Below, piece after piece: positions 1-7,688 of a DNA stretch of 11,708 nucleotides. The position numbers were made by a program, and so were the translations under genes. The stretch lies in NCBI GenBank assembly GCA_946622835.1, contig CAMOQI010000008.1, forward strand, positions 1 through 11,708. Reading direction: 5' to 3'. The notes under the pieces were generated by a model. It was not told the origin of the DNA. It saw only the letters and a program-made list of their open reading frames with translations, and made no database searches. Positions within the stretch are counted from its first letter, which is position 1. Each line of letters opens with the position of its first letter. The DNA is from an uncultured Candidatus Melainabacteria bacterium. Lineage in GTDB: Bacteria > Cyanobacteriota > Vampirovibrionia > Gastranaerophilales > Gastranaerophilaceae.

Positions 1-79
1 TGATTATTTTAGAAAAAGAGTAATAACTTTGGACAACGGAGAAATTATAAAAGACAGGCAAGCAGGTACATATGAGTAA
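1..79 (+). CDS. ftsE: Cell-division ABC transporter ATPase FtsE, C-terminal end only
   Basis: Only the last 25 codons are present, read from base 2 to the TAA at 77-79. The peptide contains RVITLDNGEIIKD and ends in AGTYE, which fits the usual tail of FtsE-type ABC ATPases (R-V-I-x-L-x-x-G-x-I then D and G-x-Y). The ATPase core (Walker A and B, signature) lies outside the window. FtsE pairs with FtsX in the inner membrane and uses ATP to drive activation of periplasmic cell-wall hydrolases at the division site. The stop codon overlaps the ftsX start by 8 nt, so translation is probably coupled. The assignment rests mainly on the adjacent ftsX; the fragment alone would only say ABC-type ATPase tail. 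Confidence 0.8.
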   Translation, partial: DYFRKRVITLDNGEIIKDRQAGTYE

Positions 80-971
80 CAGTTTAAAATCCAGCGTAAA
101 AAAACATATTCCAAAAGATTGGTTAAGCGAAATAAGAGTTTTATATCGCCTTGGAATAGAGACTTTTAATGATATCATCCGCACAGGATGGGTAAACGTT
201 GTTATTATAACCACAATGGCAGCTATTTTGCTAATCTTTGGGGCATGCTTTAGAACAGCTCTTTCCATTTCAACTTTTTCAAAAGAAATAGGAAATGCGC
301 TTGAAATTTCGGTGTATTTAAAAAATAACGTTGATCCGGTAGAACTAAAGCACGAAATTGAAAAATTTGATCATGTTGTTGATATTGAGATAATACCCAA
401 AGCTGATTCATGGACAAAACTAAAAACTGAGATGAGTTTGCCAAACATAGATAATCCGCTGCCTGATACTCTGCATGTAAAAGTTGATAATCCTGAGAAT
501 TTGCAATCAGTTTTTGACAATATTAAAAGCCATACTTCCGTTGAAGACATGAGCTATGCAAAAGATTTGGCAGCAAAAATAGAACTTGTTAACCATGTCG
601 TTAAAACAATTACAATAATTGTAATAGGAATTATGGCCCTTCTGACAATTACAATTATAAATAATACCATTCAACTTGTAATTCAGTCGAGGAAAGAAGA
701 GATAGAAATTATGAGGCTGATGGGAGTAAGCAATTGGTACATAAGATTTCCGTTTATAATGCAAGGTGCTTTGTATGGATTTGTCGGTTCTTTGCTGGCA
801 ATATTCCCTCTGGGATATATTCAAAACGCACTAAATAATATGCATAAATTCTTTATGATTCCGTCGCCTCCCGGCGCACAACAGCTTGTAATATTTGTCA
901 TGTTCACTATGAGTATTTTATTTGGAGCGGTCGGAAGCTTTTGGTGCATAAAAAAACATCTACAGGTATAA
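72..971 (+). CDS. ftsX: Cell-division protein FtsX (ABC transporter permease-like)
   Basis: 299 residues, the normal FtsX length. FtsX is the membrane half of FtsEX, which relays ATP hydrolysis by FtsE to murein hydrolases or their activators outside the inner membrane. Visible layout: cytoplasmic N-terminus (1-40), first membrane segment (about 41-63), an extracytoplasmic domain (about 65-170), then three more membrane segments (about 177-198, 225-250, 270-293). The block after the second segment, with RKEEIEIMRLMGVSNWYIR followed by FPF and QG, is the most diagnostic FtsX region and sits at the FtsE-contact loop. The ATG at 72 has AGCAGG close upstream and overlaps the ftsE stop. The next gene starts 6 nt after the stop, so the operon continues. 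No missing parts or frameshifts seen. Confidence 0.93.
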   Translation: MSNSLKSSVKKHIPKDWLSEIRVLYRLGIETFNDIIRTGWVNVVIITTMAAILLIFGACFRTALSISTFSKEIGNALEISVYLKNNVDPVELKHEIEKFDHVVDIEIIPKADSWTKLKTEMSLPNIDNPLPDTLHVKVDNPENLQSVFDNIKSHTSVEDMSYAKDLAAKIELVNHVVKTITIIVIGIMALLTITIINNTIQLVIQSRKEEIEIMRLMGVSNWYIRFPFIMQGALYGFVGSLLAIFPLGYIQNALNNMHKFFMIPSPPGAQQLVIFVMFTMSILFGAVGSFWCIKKHLQV

Positions 972-977
972 GATTTT

Positions 978-2252
978 ATGATTGATAATAACAACATACT
1001 GCTAATTACCGATAATAGTGACGTAATTAAACTAATTACTGAAAAACTTGTTTTGTTAAGAAGCAACGATAAAATCTCTGTTTGTAAGTCAAGTGGCATC
1101 AAAAAAGTTTTAACAAATTCTTTGTACAGTGTAATTATACTACACCAGAGTGACTCTGATGACGAAACCTTAAAATACATAAGTAACATTAAAACAATAA
1201 AACCTAAATCCGAAATTATACTACTACTTAATGAAGAAAATCCGCAGTTGGTCATAAACGCATATGACAACGGAATTTATGATTATTTTTATACAGATTC
1301 CCCTGATTATGAGATGCTTATTAAATCGGTAAATTGTTTTAAAAAACAGGTTTCCAAAGATATCAATACAAGGAATGAAAAATTTCTGGAACAACTAGGA
1401 GTTATTAATTCCAAAACAGGCCTGTATAAATCGAAATATCTGAAAGAAATTTTTACAGATTTGGCTGACAATTTAAAAATACAATCCGGTATACTTGCAA
1501 TAATAACGCTTGATAACAGTGTTAACACAAAGGTTTCATCAAACAGGCTTGCTCTTTGCATAAAATCAGGAGTCCGCGGAGATGACATTATTGCAGAAGG
1601 CAGAAGCGGAACATATTATATAATTTTACCAAACGTGAATATCTCCGGAGCAAATAAATTATTACAAAAAATTCAAACCAAAATGGGAAAAGACTTTCCG
1701 ATAAGGGCAGGACTTGCAAAAATAGGGCTCGAAACTTTTGAAACAATCGAAAAAAATGCTAAAGACGGATTGGTCTGTGCACTACAAAAAGAACAACTCT
1801 CAATATGTTTGGAAAATAATAACAAACCCGACGATAATTGGCTTGATGATGAAGGATGCAATAATCTTGAAACCGAAAAAAAAGATTATAAATTATTCAA
1901 AAAAATATATGACAACAAGATGGAAACCGTTATTACACCTATATTTTTCAGATATCAAAAAGAACTTGAAACAAAATTAAAAGATTGCGAAATTAGTCAA
2001 TATTCAAACAAAATTGAAAGCGTATTCTGCATAAAAAACAATAAACACATGAGCGAATTGATTGTCAGATACAACGGATATGCAAAATTTCGCTTGGAGA
2101 TAAATCATTCCGGTTTATACACTCCGGAAAACTTTGAAGATGAGATTCCTTTAAAATCAATGAATGAAAAATACCTTTCATCTCACTTGAAACGATTAAA
2201 AAATGAATTTAATGAATCAATAAAATCAGAAGAAGGAGCATTGCATGGTTAA
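978..2252 (+). CDS. Degenerate receiver / degenerate GGDEF-like regulatory protein
   Basis: 424 residues, no signal peptide or membrane segment, so probably cytoplasmic. Residues 5-120 have the alternating strand/helix pattern of a CheY-type receiver, but the phospho-acceptor Asp expected after the third strand is His56 (IILH), and the conserved Lys near 105-109 is not evident. Residues about 144-275 look like a GGDEF domain: NSKTGLY at 144-150 resembles the entry motif (D-x-L-T-G-L), and GVRGDDIIAEGRSGTYYIILP matches the region around the active site. However, the signature itself reads SGTYY (210-214) instead of GGDEF, so cyclase activity is not expected. Residues 305-410 form a separate charged domain I do not recognise. 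It lies 6 nt after ftsX and overlaps the next gene by 8 nt. It may be a non-catalytic sensor or scaffold; the target is unknown. The start lacks a strong Shine-Dalgarno, as expected for a coupled gene. Confidence 0.72.
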   Translation: MIDNNNILLITDNSDVIKLITEKLVLLRSNDKISVCKSSGIKKVLTNSLYSVIILHQSDSDDETLKYISNIKTIKPKSEIILLLNEENPQLVINAYDNGIYDYFYTDSPDYEMLIKSVNCFKKQVSKDINTRNEKFLEQLGVINSKTGLYKSKYLKEIFTDLADNLKIQSGILAIITLDNSVNTKVSSNRLALCIKSGVRGDDIIAEGRSGTYYIILPNVNISGANKLLQKIQTKMGKDFPIRAGLAKIGLETFETIEKNAKDGLVCALQKEQLSICLENNNKPDDNWLDDEGCNNLETEKKDYKLFKKIYDNKMETVITPIFFRYQKELETKLKDCEISQYSNKIESVFCIKNNKHMSELIVRYNGYAKFRLEINHSGLYTPENFEDEIPLKSMNEKYLSSHLKRLKNEFNESIKSEEGALHG

Positions 2253-2778
2253 TATAGATGAATGCATATTAATTGTTATAGACATCCAAGAAAAACTTGT
2301 AAAAGCCTCATATATGGGACCGCAAGCTGCAAACAACGCATCAAAACTGGTGCAAGCTGCTTCGATACTAAGCATACCAACAATTATAACAGAACAATAC
2401 CCAAAAGGACTTGGGCATACAGTCAAAGAAATTTCGACAAATGACAGTACGGTCATTGAAAAAAGCGCCTTTTCCGCAATGCTTGAAACTAAATTTACCA
2501 AAGAAATTAAAAAATCAACAAAAAGACAGGTAATACTTTGTGGTATAGAAACACACATATGCGTACTGCAAACAGCCGCAGACTTAATAAAAAAAGGATA
2601 CGAAGTTTTTGTAGTTAATGATGCATCCTCCAGCAGAAGAGAACACGAACATCAAAGCGGACTTGCCCTTATGAAACAATATGGCGCAAAAATTACATGC
2701 TGTGAAATTGTACTTTTTGAACTGCTAAGATCATCTAAACACAGATATTTTAAACCCATACAAATGCTTATTAAATAA
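2245..2778 (+). CDS. Isochorismatase/nicotinamidase-like cysteine hydrolase
   Basis: 177 residues, the usual size for a single-domain isochorismatase-fold hydrolase. The expected Asp-Lys-Cys triad is visible: D13 in LIVIDIQEKL, K73 in IEKSAFSAM and C106 in GIETHICVLQTA; the family cis-peptide region precedes the Cys. The PTIITEQYPKGLGHT stretch and VNDASSSR fit the YcaC-like branch, whose substrates are mostly unknown, so I do not assign nicotinamidase or isochorismatase activity. The ATG at 2245 overlaps the previous stop by 8 nt (ATGGTTAA) and has AAGGAG about 9 nt upstream, so both direct and coupled initiation are plausible. It is the last gene of the ftsEX unit; its stop is 2 nt from the stop of the opposing gene, with no hairpin terminator visible between them. 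Confidence 0.88.
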   Translation: MVNIDECILIVIDIQEKLVKASYMGPQAANNASKLVQAASILSIPTIITEQYPKGLGHTVKEISTNDSTVIEKSAFSAMLETKFTKEIKKSTKRQVILCGIETHICVLQTAADLIKKGYEVFVVNDASSSRREHEHQSGLALMKQYGAKITCCEIVLFELLRSSKHRYFKPIQMLIK

Positions 2779-2780
2779 GT

Positions 2781-4547
2781 TTAAGGACTCAATACAACCA
2801 TCTCACAATTTTTGCAATCAAATTTCAATGGATACTTTTTGCCTTTATCATCTTGTAAATACATCATTTTTGTATCTTTAGAGCACATACCAACAGCATA
2901 CTTCAGACAATGCTTTGTCCGCATTAATTCAATCCCCGGCTTAATCGCATTAGATTTTTCTAACGCATATTGTTCAATAAGACAGCCGCAACTATTATAA
3001 AATTTTTCAGCCTCAGAATTCATAACATTAGCTCTGAAATCCAAAACTTTTTGGGGGAAATCAGCATAACAGATAGGTTTTTGAAGAATTCTTTTATATT
3101 GCTCAATCCGTTTTATCTTTAACAAACTTAACAATTCTCTACGAATACTATTTATTTCACCCAAAGATAAAAATGGAATTTCATCTGTTTCAAACATTAT
3201 ATTTATAGAATAAAATGGAGTATCTCCGGTCTTTTTCAGCTGCTTTATTAAGTTTTGTTTCATTAATTGAGCATTCTTAGGTTTCTCATCTGTTTGCATT
3301 TCTTTACAAACATTATTTCCATCTTCATCATAGACATATATTTTATTAGTATTTACAACATATTCAATTGCTATTTTACGCTTAACCGAAGATTGTGCAG
3401 TTTTGGCACAAAATACCGAATCAAAATTCCTATAAATAGTAGTACCTGATATGATTTTGGGCATTTTATTCGGGTATATTTTATTACCATCAACTCTATT
3501 AACTAAAAACCCTTCAACAGTATTGTCATTTACAAAACAAAGACCGTCCTGAGGAGAAATTTTTGCATTAATTTTTATATAATTAGTACCGATTTCATTA
3601 GCTTTTCCAAGTTTTTCTCCAATAAATTTCGGGGTTAAAAAATTATAGCAATCAGTTCTACCATTTAAGAAATAATCGGTAAAACCTCGATTAAAAGTCT
3701 TATTCAGATTCGGTTCAAAATCAGCAAAAATAACTCCGGCAGAAGTCTTTTTAGCGTATTCATCTATTAATTTTCTGTAATATAAAACAACATTTTTGAC
3801 ATAGCTTATATCTTTTAGTCTACCTTCAATTTTAAATGATTTAACACCGGCATTTATAAGTTTTTCAATGTCATTAGAAGCATTAAAGTCTTTAAGCGAT
3901 AGCAAATGACCATCTTTTAGCAACTTTCCGTCAGAATCAACTAAAGAATACTTTTTACGACAAGGCTGGGCACAAGCCCCTTTGTTTGCAGAACGGCCGC
4001 CATTTGCATAGGACATATAACACTGTCCGCTATACGATACGCACAGCGCACCATGAACAAAAGTTTCAACCTCACAATTAACACTTTTGCATATTTCAGA
4101 GATTTTTTCAACAGATAATTCTCTTGCAAGAATAATTCGCGACACGCCAATAGCATCGAAAAACTTAGCCTTTTCAAGAGTTCTTATATCACACTGTGTA
4201 CTCATATGAATCTGGATAGGGGGCAATTTACCCTCAATCGCAGCTTGAAGCAAACCGAAATCCTGTACAATTATAGCATCAACACCAATATTATATAGTG
4301 TTTTCACCATTTCAACAGCACGCTCTAATTCTTGATTATTAAGAATTGTATTAATAGTCACATGAACTTTTACATTAAAAATATGCGCATAATTAACAAG
4401 GGTTTCAATGTCTGATAAAGGATTTGAAGCATTTTCTCTCGCTCCAAAATCAGAGGCGCCAATGTATACGGCATCGGCACCGCAATCAATTGCGGCAATA
4501 GCAGTTTCAAGATTTTTTGCGGGAGCAAGAAGTTCTACCTTTTTCAT
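2781..4547 (-). CDS. rlhA: U32-family RNA hydroxylase, RlhA (YdcP) type
   Basis: 588 residues, annotated in many genomes as peptidase U32 or collagenase-like protease. Members characterised in E. coli and Bacillus (RlhA, TrhP) instead hydroxylate RNA: RlhA makes 5-hydroxycytidine at 23S rRNA position 2501, TrhP acts on tRNA wobble uridine. Residues 1-270 are the U32 barrel. The signature is at 162-196: HGALC, SYSGQC, NGGRSANKG, CAQPC, giving C169, C176, C192 and C196, likely metal-cluster ligands. A middle region (about 315-505) fits the extra domain found in RlhA. The C-terminus has LMRTKHC (541-547), GMC (553-555) and FDCKNCEM (576-583), which I recall as the RlhA-type ending; this favours RlhA over TrhP. 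The start has no clear Shine-Dalgarno. It diverges from rimO and converges on the ftsEX unit. Confidence 0.8.
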   Translation of the reverse strand: MKKVELLAPAKNLETAIAAIDCGADAVYIGASDFGARENASNPLSDIETLVNYAHIFNVKVHVTINTILNNQELERAVEMVKTLYNIGVDAIIVQDFGLLQAAIEGKLPPIQIHMSTQCDIRTLEKAKFFDAIGVSRIILARELSVEKISEICKSVNCEVETFVHGALCVSYSGQCYMSYANGGRSANKGACAQPCRKKYSLVDSDGKLLKDGHLLSLKDFNASNDIEKLINAGVKSFKIEGRLKDISYVKNVVLYYRKLIDEYAKKTSAGVIFADFEPNLNKTFNRGFTDYFLNGRTDCYNFLTPKFIGEKLGKANEIGTNYIKINAKISPQDGLCFVNDNTVEGFLVNRVDGNKIYPNKMPKIISGTTIYRNFDSVFCAKTAQSSVKRKIAIEYVVNTNKIYVYDEDGNNVCKEMQTDEKPKNAQLMKQNLIKQLKKTGDTPFYSINIMFETDEIPFLSLGEINSIRRELLSLLKIKRIEQYKRILQKPICYADFPQKVLDFRANVMNSEAEKFYNSCGCLIEQYALEKSNAIKPGIELMRTKHCLKYAVGMCSKDTKMMYLQDDKGKKYPLKFDCKNCEMVVLSP

Positions 4548-4633
4548 AAGAAAATAATATTACAAATCAGACAATAAATCGTAATATATAGATTAAAATT
4601 TACAATTAATGTTAAAATTTACTAGGTGAAAGT
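4548..4633. promoter_or_regulatory. Divergent rlhA/rimO intergenic region
   Basis: 86 very AT-rich bases separate two divergent start codons and must hold both promoters unless one gene is read from outside. For rimO, an extended -10 (TG at 4610-4611, TAAAAT at 4613-4618) lies about 15 nt before the start, and AGGTGA at 4624-4629 is its Shine-Dalgarno. A transcript from this -10 would have almost no leader. No convincing -35 was found 17 nt upstream. For the minus-strand gene the AT-rich sequence offers several -10-like strings but none with a good -35, and there is no Shine-Dalgarno. Confidence 0.45.
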
Positions 4634-5938
4634 ATGAAAATAGCTCTTATAAATCATGGTTGTGCAAAAAATTTAGTAGATGCCGAGCTTATGCTCGGAA
4701 TTTTGGCTGAAAACGGGTACGAGATTACGCTTGATGAAACGGAAACAGACGTGGTAATCGTTAATACATGCTCCTTTATATACGATGCAGAGCAAGAATC
4801 CGTTCAAAGTATTTTAGAGATGATCTCTGAAGGTAAAAAAGTAATTGTAACCGGCTGCTTACCACAGAAACACAAACAAGATTTAAAATCAGCCATCCCT
4901 GAAATCCGAGCTATGATAGGAACAACAAATTTAAAAGACATATTAAAAGTACTCAAAGATATAGAAAAAGATAAAGGCTACGAAAGTATAATAGATGAAA
5001 ATCCAACGTATATTTATCCTGAAAAGACCGAACGCCAACAAATCACAATGGGAGCAAGCTCATACATAAAAATAGGAGAAGGCTGCAATTATAATTGCGG
5101 ATACTGTATAATACCGAAGCTTCGCGGCAAATACATATCAAGACCAATCGAAAATATTGTAAGAGAAGCCGAACATTTAGTAAAAAAAGGCGTAAGTGAA
5201 ATCATTCTAATCGCTCAAGATACATCTTCTTACGGAATTGATTTATATGGCAAACAAGCTCTTCCAAAACTTTTAGAGGAATTAAACAACATTGAAAACC
5301 TGTCTTGGATTCGTGTAATGTACGCTTATCCTACTCAAATGACAGACGAACTCATCGATGCCATAGCCAATTTAGACAAAGTTGTAAAATACATCGATAT
5401 CCCGTTACAGCATTCGCATCCCAGAGTACTTCAAGCAATGAAACGACCTGTTATGGATTATAAAAAACTTGTTACAAAGCTTAGAAAAAAAATTCCGGGA
5501 GTTTCAGTGAGAACATCCCTAATTGTTGGGTATCCCGGTGAAACAGACGAAGAATTTGAACATTTATACAATTTTGTTAAAGATACACAATTTGACAGAA
5601 TGGGTGTCTTTGAATATTCTAGAGAAAAGGGGACATATTCTTACGGGCTAAAACCTCAAGTTCCCCAAAAAATAAAGAAACAAAGACGTGATAAGCTAAT
5701 GGAATTGCAGCAAAAAATATCACTTGAGAAGAACAAAACGTACATTGGAAAAACATTAAAGTGTATTGTAGAGGGCTACACAGACGAGGGCGTAGTAATT
5801 TTACGCTCACAGCACGATGCTCCTGAAATAGACGGACTTGTTTATGCCAAAACGAAAAAACAAGTTATTCCCGGTGATATAGAACTCATTAAAATAAACA
5901 AAGCTGACGAATATGATTTATATGGAATAATAGAATAA
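4634..5938 (+). CDS. rimO: Ribosomal protein S12 methylthiotransferase RimO
   Basis: 434 residues, standard length. RimO is a radical-SAM enzyme with two Fe-S clusters that adds a methylthio group to an aspartate of ribosomal protein S12. The N-terminal MTTase domain has its three cluster cysteines: C10 (NHGCAKNLVDAE), C46 (VNTCSF) and C75 (TGCLPQ). The radical-SAM motif is C151-x3-C155-x2-C158 in GEGCNYNCGYCIIPKLRG. The sequence that follows (SRP, then LIAQDTSSYG) separates RimO from the tRNA enzyme MiaB. A TRAM domain for substrate binding occupies about 365-434. The ATG at 4634 has AGGTGA just upstream. The next gene starts 10 nt after the stop. All expected residues are present. Confidence 0.95.
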   Translation: MKIALINHGCAKNLVDAELMLGILAENGYEITLDETETDVVIVNTCSFIYDAEQESVQSILEMISEGKKVIVTGCLPQKHKQDLKSAIPEIRAMIGTTNLKDILKVLKDIEKDKGYESIIDENPTYIYPEKTERQQITMGASSYIKIGEGCNYNCGYCIIPKLRGKYISRPIENIVREAEHLVKKGVSEIILIAQDTSSYGIDLYGKQALPKLLEELNNIENLSWIRVMYAYPTQMTDELIDAIANLDKVVKYIDIPLQHSHPRVLQAMKRPVMDYKKLVTKLRKKIPGVSVRTSLIVGYPGETDEEFEHLYNFVKDTQFDRMGVFEYSREKGTYSYGLKPQVPQKIKKQRRDKLMELQQKISLEKNKTYIGKTLKCIVEGYTDEGVVILRSQHDAPEIDGLVYAKTKKQVIPGDIELIKINKADEYDLYGIIE

Positions 5939-5948
5939 GAGGGAAATA

Positions 5949-7406
5949 ATGGAATACGTAGTAAATAAAGAATTGGAAGAAAAAGAGGTTAAGGGAATAT
6001 TTTCAGACATGTGGAAATACGCTCCTTCAAAGTTGTGCGGAATGTTTGGAAACATGATTACCGTTCCCATTTACACAAGCCTTTTTACCTCGGAGCAATA
6101 TGGTTTGTACACAATATCCATTGCGATGTTGTCGTTCTTATGCATAATATTTTCAGATTGGGTAGGGCTTGCAGGTCTTAGATTTTTCAGACATCACCAG
6201 CTTGAAAATGTCTTGCCAAAATATATGACAACTCTTGTTGCTATAATAACCATTAATATGCTTTTGATGTTCACATTAGCATTTACTTTCAGACATCCAA
6301 TGTATGACTTTTTCCACGTACCGTTTAATTATTTCTTGGGCGTTTTGTTTTTGATAATTCCTGTTGCTGTCAGGGCCTTACTTTCACAAATCTTAAGAGC
6401 TCAACTGAAATCCGTGTCATATACTGTTGCAACAATATTAAATCAATTTGCAACAATTGCATTGGCATATTGGCTTGCCAAAACATTCTCCGGACTTGGA
6501 GCAGCCTCAATTCTTATAAGTATGGGCATTTCAATTTCATTAATCGACATAATGCTGCTATACATGAGCGAAGTTCATAAAATATTTAAAATTCAAAAAA
6601 TTGAATGGAAATTTATCGGGCCGATAATGAAATACGGGATACCTGTAGCTGCGACATCTTTGAGTGCATGGATAATAACCCAAAGTAATAAATTTATCAT
6701 GAACAGTATCAGCGGGTTTTCAAAAGCCGGATTGGTCGGCGCAGGCTACGGACTTACAATGTCGATTTTAATGCCATTGTTTGCAATGATTACTGTTGCT
6801 GCAATTCCAAGGATTTATAATCTTTATGAGGCAAAAGTTGATGTGAGACCTATAATATCCAGATTTATGGGGTATTACATGCTTGTTGCACTTCCTGTAA
6901 TCGCAGTTATGTCTTTATACAGCATAGATTTCACACATATATTTGTAAAGAATCCACAAATGTACGAAGCAAGCGTACTTGTTCCGTATTTCTCATTCGG
7001 GGTATTTTTCCTGTGCTTAACAGATTACACAACACTTCAATACCACTTGGCAAATAAAACTCATATTGAATTCGGCATCAAACTTGCATCCGGAATCATA
7101 GGTGTCATATTAAATATAATACTGATACCAAAGATGGGCGTTATAGGAGTCGGGCTTGCGACACTGGCTGCGAATTTCTTATATTGCCTGCTCAGCATGA
7201 TAATTGTAATACCAAAACTGGATATATATATGCCCAGAAACACTTTATTATCAATATTAACAGCGGCAATTCCAAGTGCCGGAGCATTTTATTTATTCAA
7301 ATTATATGGTCAAAACTGCTGCGGGGCACTCCAAATGTGCTTACTTCTTGTAATATTTTACGCAGCATATTATGTAATAAGAAAAACCTTGATAACTCAA
7401 GAATAG
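5949..7406 (+). CDS. Oligosaccharide flippase family protein (MOP superfamily, Wzx-like)
   Basis: 485 residues with about 12-14 hydrophobic segments spread over the length (for example 92-114, 127-147, 157-177, 225-245, 263-286, 304-324, 373-394, 397-421, 455-476). The opening WKYAPSKLCGMFGNMITVPIYT, then FTSEQYGLYTI, is typical of Wzx/polysaccharide flippases, where the first helix is followed by a conserved Y-G-x-Y/F turn. Such proteins move lipid-linked sugars across the inner membrane for surface polysaccharide assembly. The substrate cannot be told from sequence, and no glycosyltransferase genes lie beside it here. GAGGG at 5940-5944 provides a Shine-Dalgarno before the ATG at 5949. It is probably co-transcribed with rimO, although no functional link is evident. 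Confidence 0.85.
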   Translation: MEYVVNKELEEKEVKGIFSDMWKYAPSKLCGMFGNMITVPIYTSLFTSEQYGLYTISIAMLSFLCIIFSDWVGLAGLRFFRHHQLENVLPKYMTTLVAIITINMLLMFTLAFTFRHPMYDFFHVPFNYFLGVLFLIIPVAVRALLSQILRAQLKSVSYTVATILNQFATIALAYWLAKTFSGLGAASILISMGISISLIDIMLLYMSEVHKIFKIQKIEWKFIGPIMKYGIPVAATSLSAWIITQSNKFIMNSISGFSKAGLVGAGYGLTMSILMPLFAMITVAAIPRIYNLYEAKVDVRPIISRFMGYYMLVALPVIAVMSLYSIDFTHIFVKNPQMYEASVLVPYFSFGVFFLCLTDYTTLQYHLANKTHIEFGIKLASGIIGVILNIILIPKMGVIGVGLATLAANFLYCLLSMIIVIPKLDIYMPRNTLLSILTAAIPSAGAFYLFKLYGQNCCGALQMCLLLVIFYAAYYVIRKTLITQE

Positions 7407-7415
7407 GAGTGAAAT

Positions 7416-7461
7416 ACAGTCATTGTGAGGAAGCGTAGCGACCGAAGAATCTCTTGACTGT
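7416..7461. repeat. Short palindromic intergenic repeat, degenerate copy
   Basis: A 46-bp segment bounded by a perfect 7-bp inverted repeat (ACAGTCA at 7416-7422, TGACTGT at 7455-7461). Its interior, CATTGTGAGGAAGCGTAGCG then ACCGAAGAATCTC, resembles a family of dispersed intergenic repeats I recall from several bacterial groups, with a core like CATTGCGAGG...GAAGCAATCTC. In that core ATTGC pairs with GCAAT; here ATTGT and GAAT no longer pair well, so this looks like a decayed copy. It is more GC-rich than its flanks. It sits 9 nt after the flippase stop and has no T-run, so it is not a convincing terminator. Confidence 0.5.
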
Positions 7462-7514
7462 TAAATACACAAAAATATACCAAAACTTAACAAATGCAGT
7501 TACAGGTAATAGCC

Positions 7515-7523
7515 TGTTATAAT
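7515..7523 (+). promoter_or_regulatory. Extended -10 promoter TGTTATAAT
   Basis: TG at 7515-7516, one spacer base, then a consensus TATAAT at 7518-7523. No good -35 lies 16-18 nt upstream (TTAACA at 7487 is too far), which is tolerable for an extended -10. Transcription would begin near 7530 and produce a leader of about 360 nt before the ATG at 7893, covering all the leader repeats and the 53-codon ORF. Confidence 0.5.
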
Positions 7524-7620
7524 GGGCAACACCAATGGTCTGAGAAAAACTGAATATTAACAATTGTAACAATAAACCTAAAAACATTAAAGAAAACTAA
7601 AATGTATGCCGATAACACAA

Positions 7621-7682
7621 AAGTAAAGGTAGACATGAATAAGTAAAGGTAATTAATTGTGAAGTTAAAACCTAAGTAAAGG
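7621..7682 (+). repeat. Three direct repeats of AAGTAAAGG in the leader
   Basis: Copies at 7621-7629, 7641-7649 and 7674-7682; the first two share a tenth base (T). Start-to-start spacings are 20 and 33 nt. Each carries a Shine-Dalgarno-like AAAGG. In copies two and three, the AAG TAA ends a short in-frame reading frame (ATG at 7602, 14 codons; GTG at 7659, 6 codons), and copy three also serves the ATG at 7689. They could be ribosome-loading sites, protein-binding sites or chance in A-rich sequence. Confidence 0.35.
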
Positions 7683-7683
7683 A
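7678..7683 (+). promoter_or_regulatory. Shine-Dalgarno AAAGGA for the 53-codon ORF
   Basis: AAAGGA lies 5 nt before the ATG at 7689, close spacing but workable. The same hexamer lies before the start of the next large gene, so it appears to be a usual ribosome site here. Confidence 0.4.
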
Positions 7684-7688
7684 TTAAA

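Noticed and set aside
2779..2780. Bidirectional terminator between the convergent genes
   Set aside because: Only 2 nt separate the stop codons and no strong GC-rich hairpin with a T-run was seen at the junction.
2781..4547. Collagenase-type protease function for the U32 protein
   Set aside because: The cysteine pattern and C-terminal motifs fit the RNA-hydroxylase members; no signal peptide or protease active site was recognised.
7416..7461. Rho-independent terminator after the flippase
   Set aside because: The outer stem is only 7 bp with a long loop and no T-run; a dispersed repeat is a better description.
7621..7682. CRISPR-like array
   Set aside because: The repeats are only 9-10 nt, number three, and have unequal spacing; there are no cas genes.
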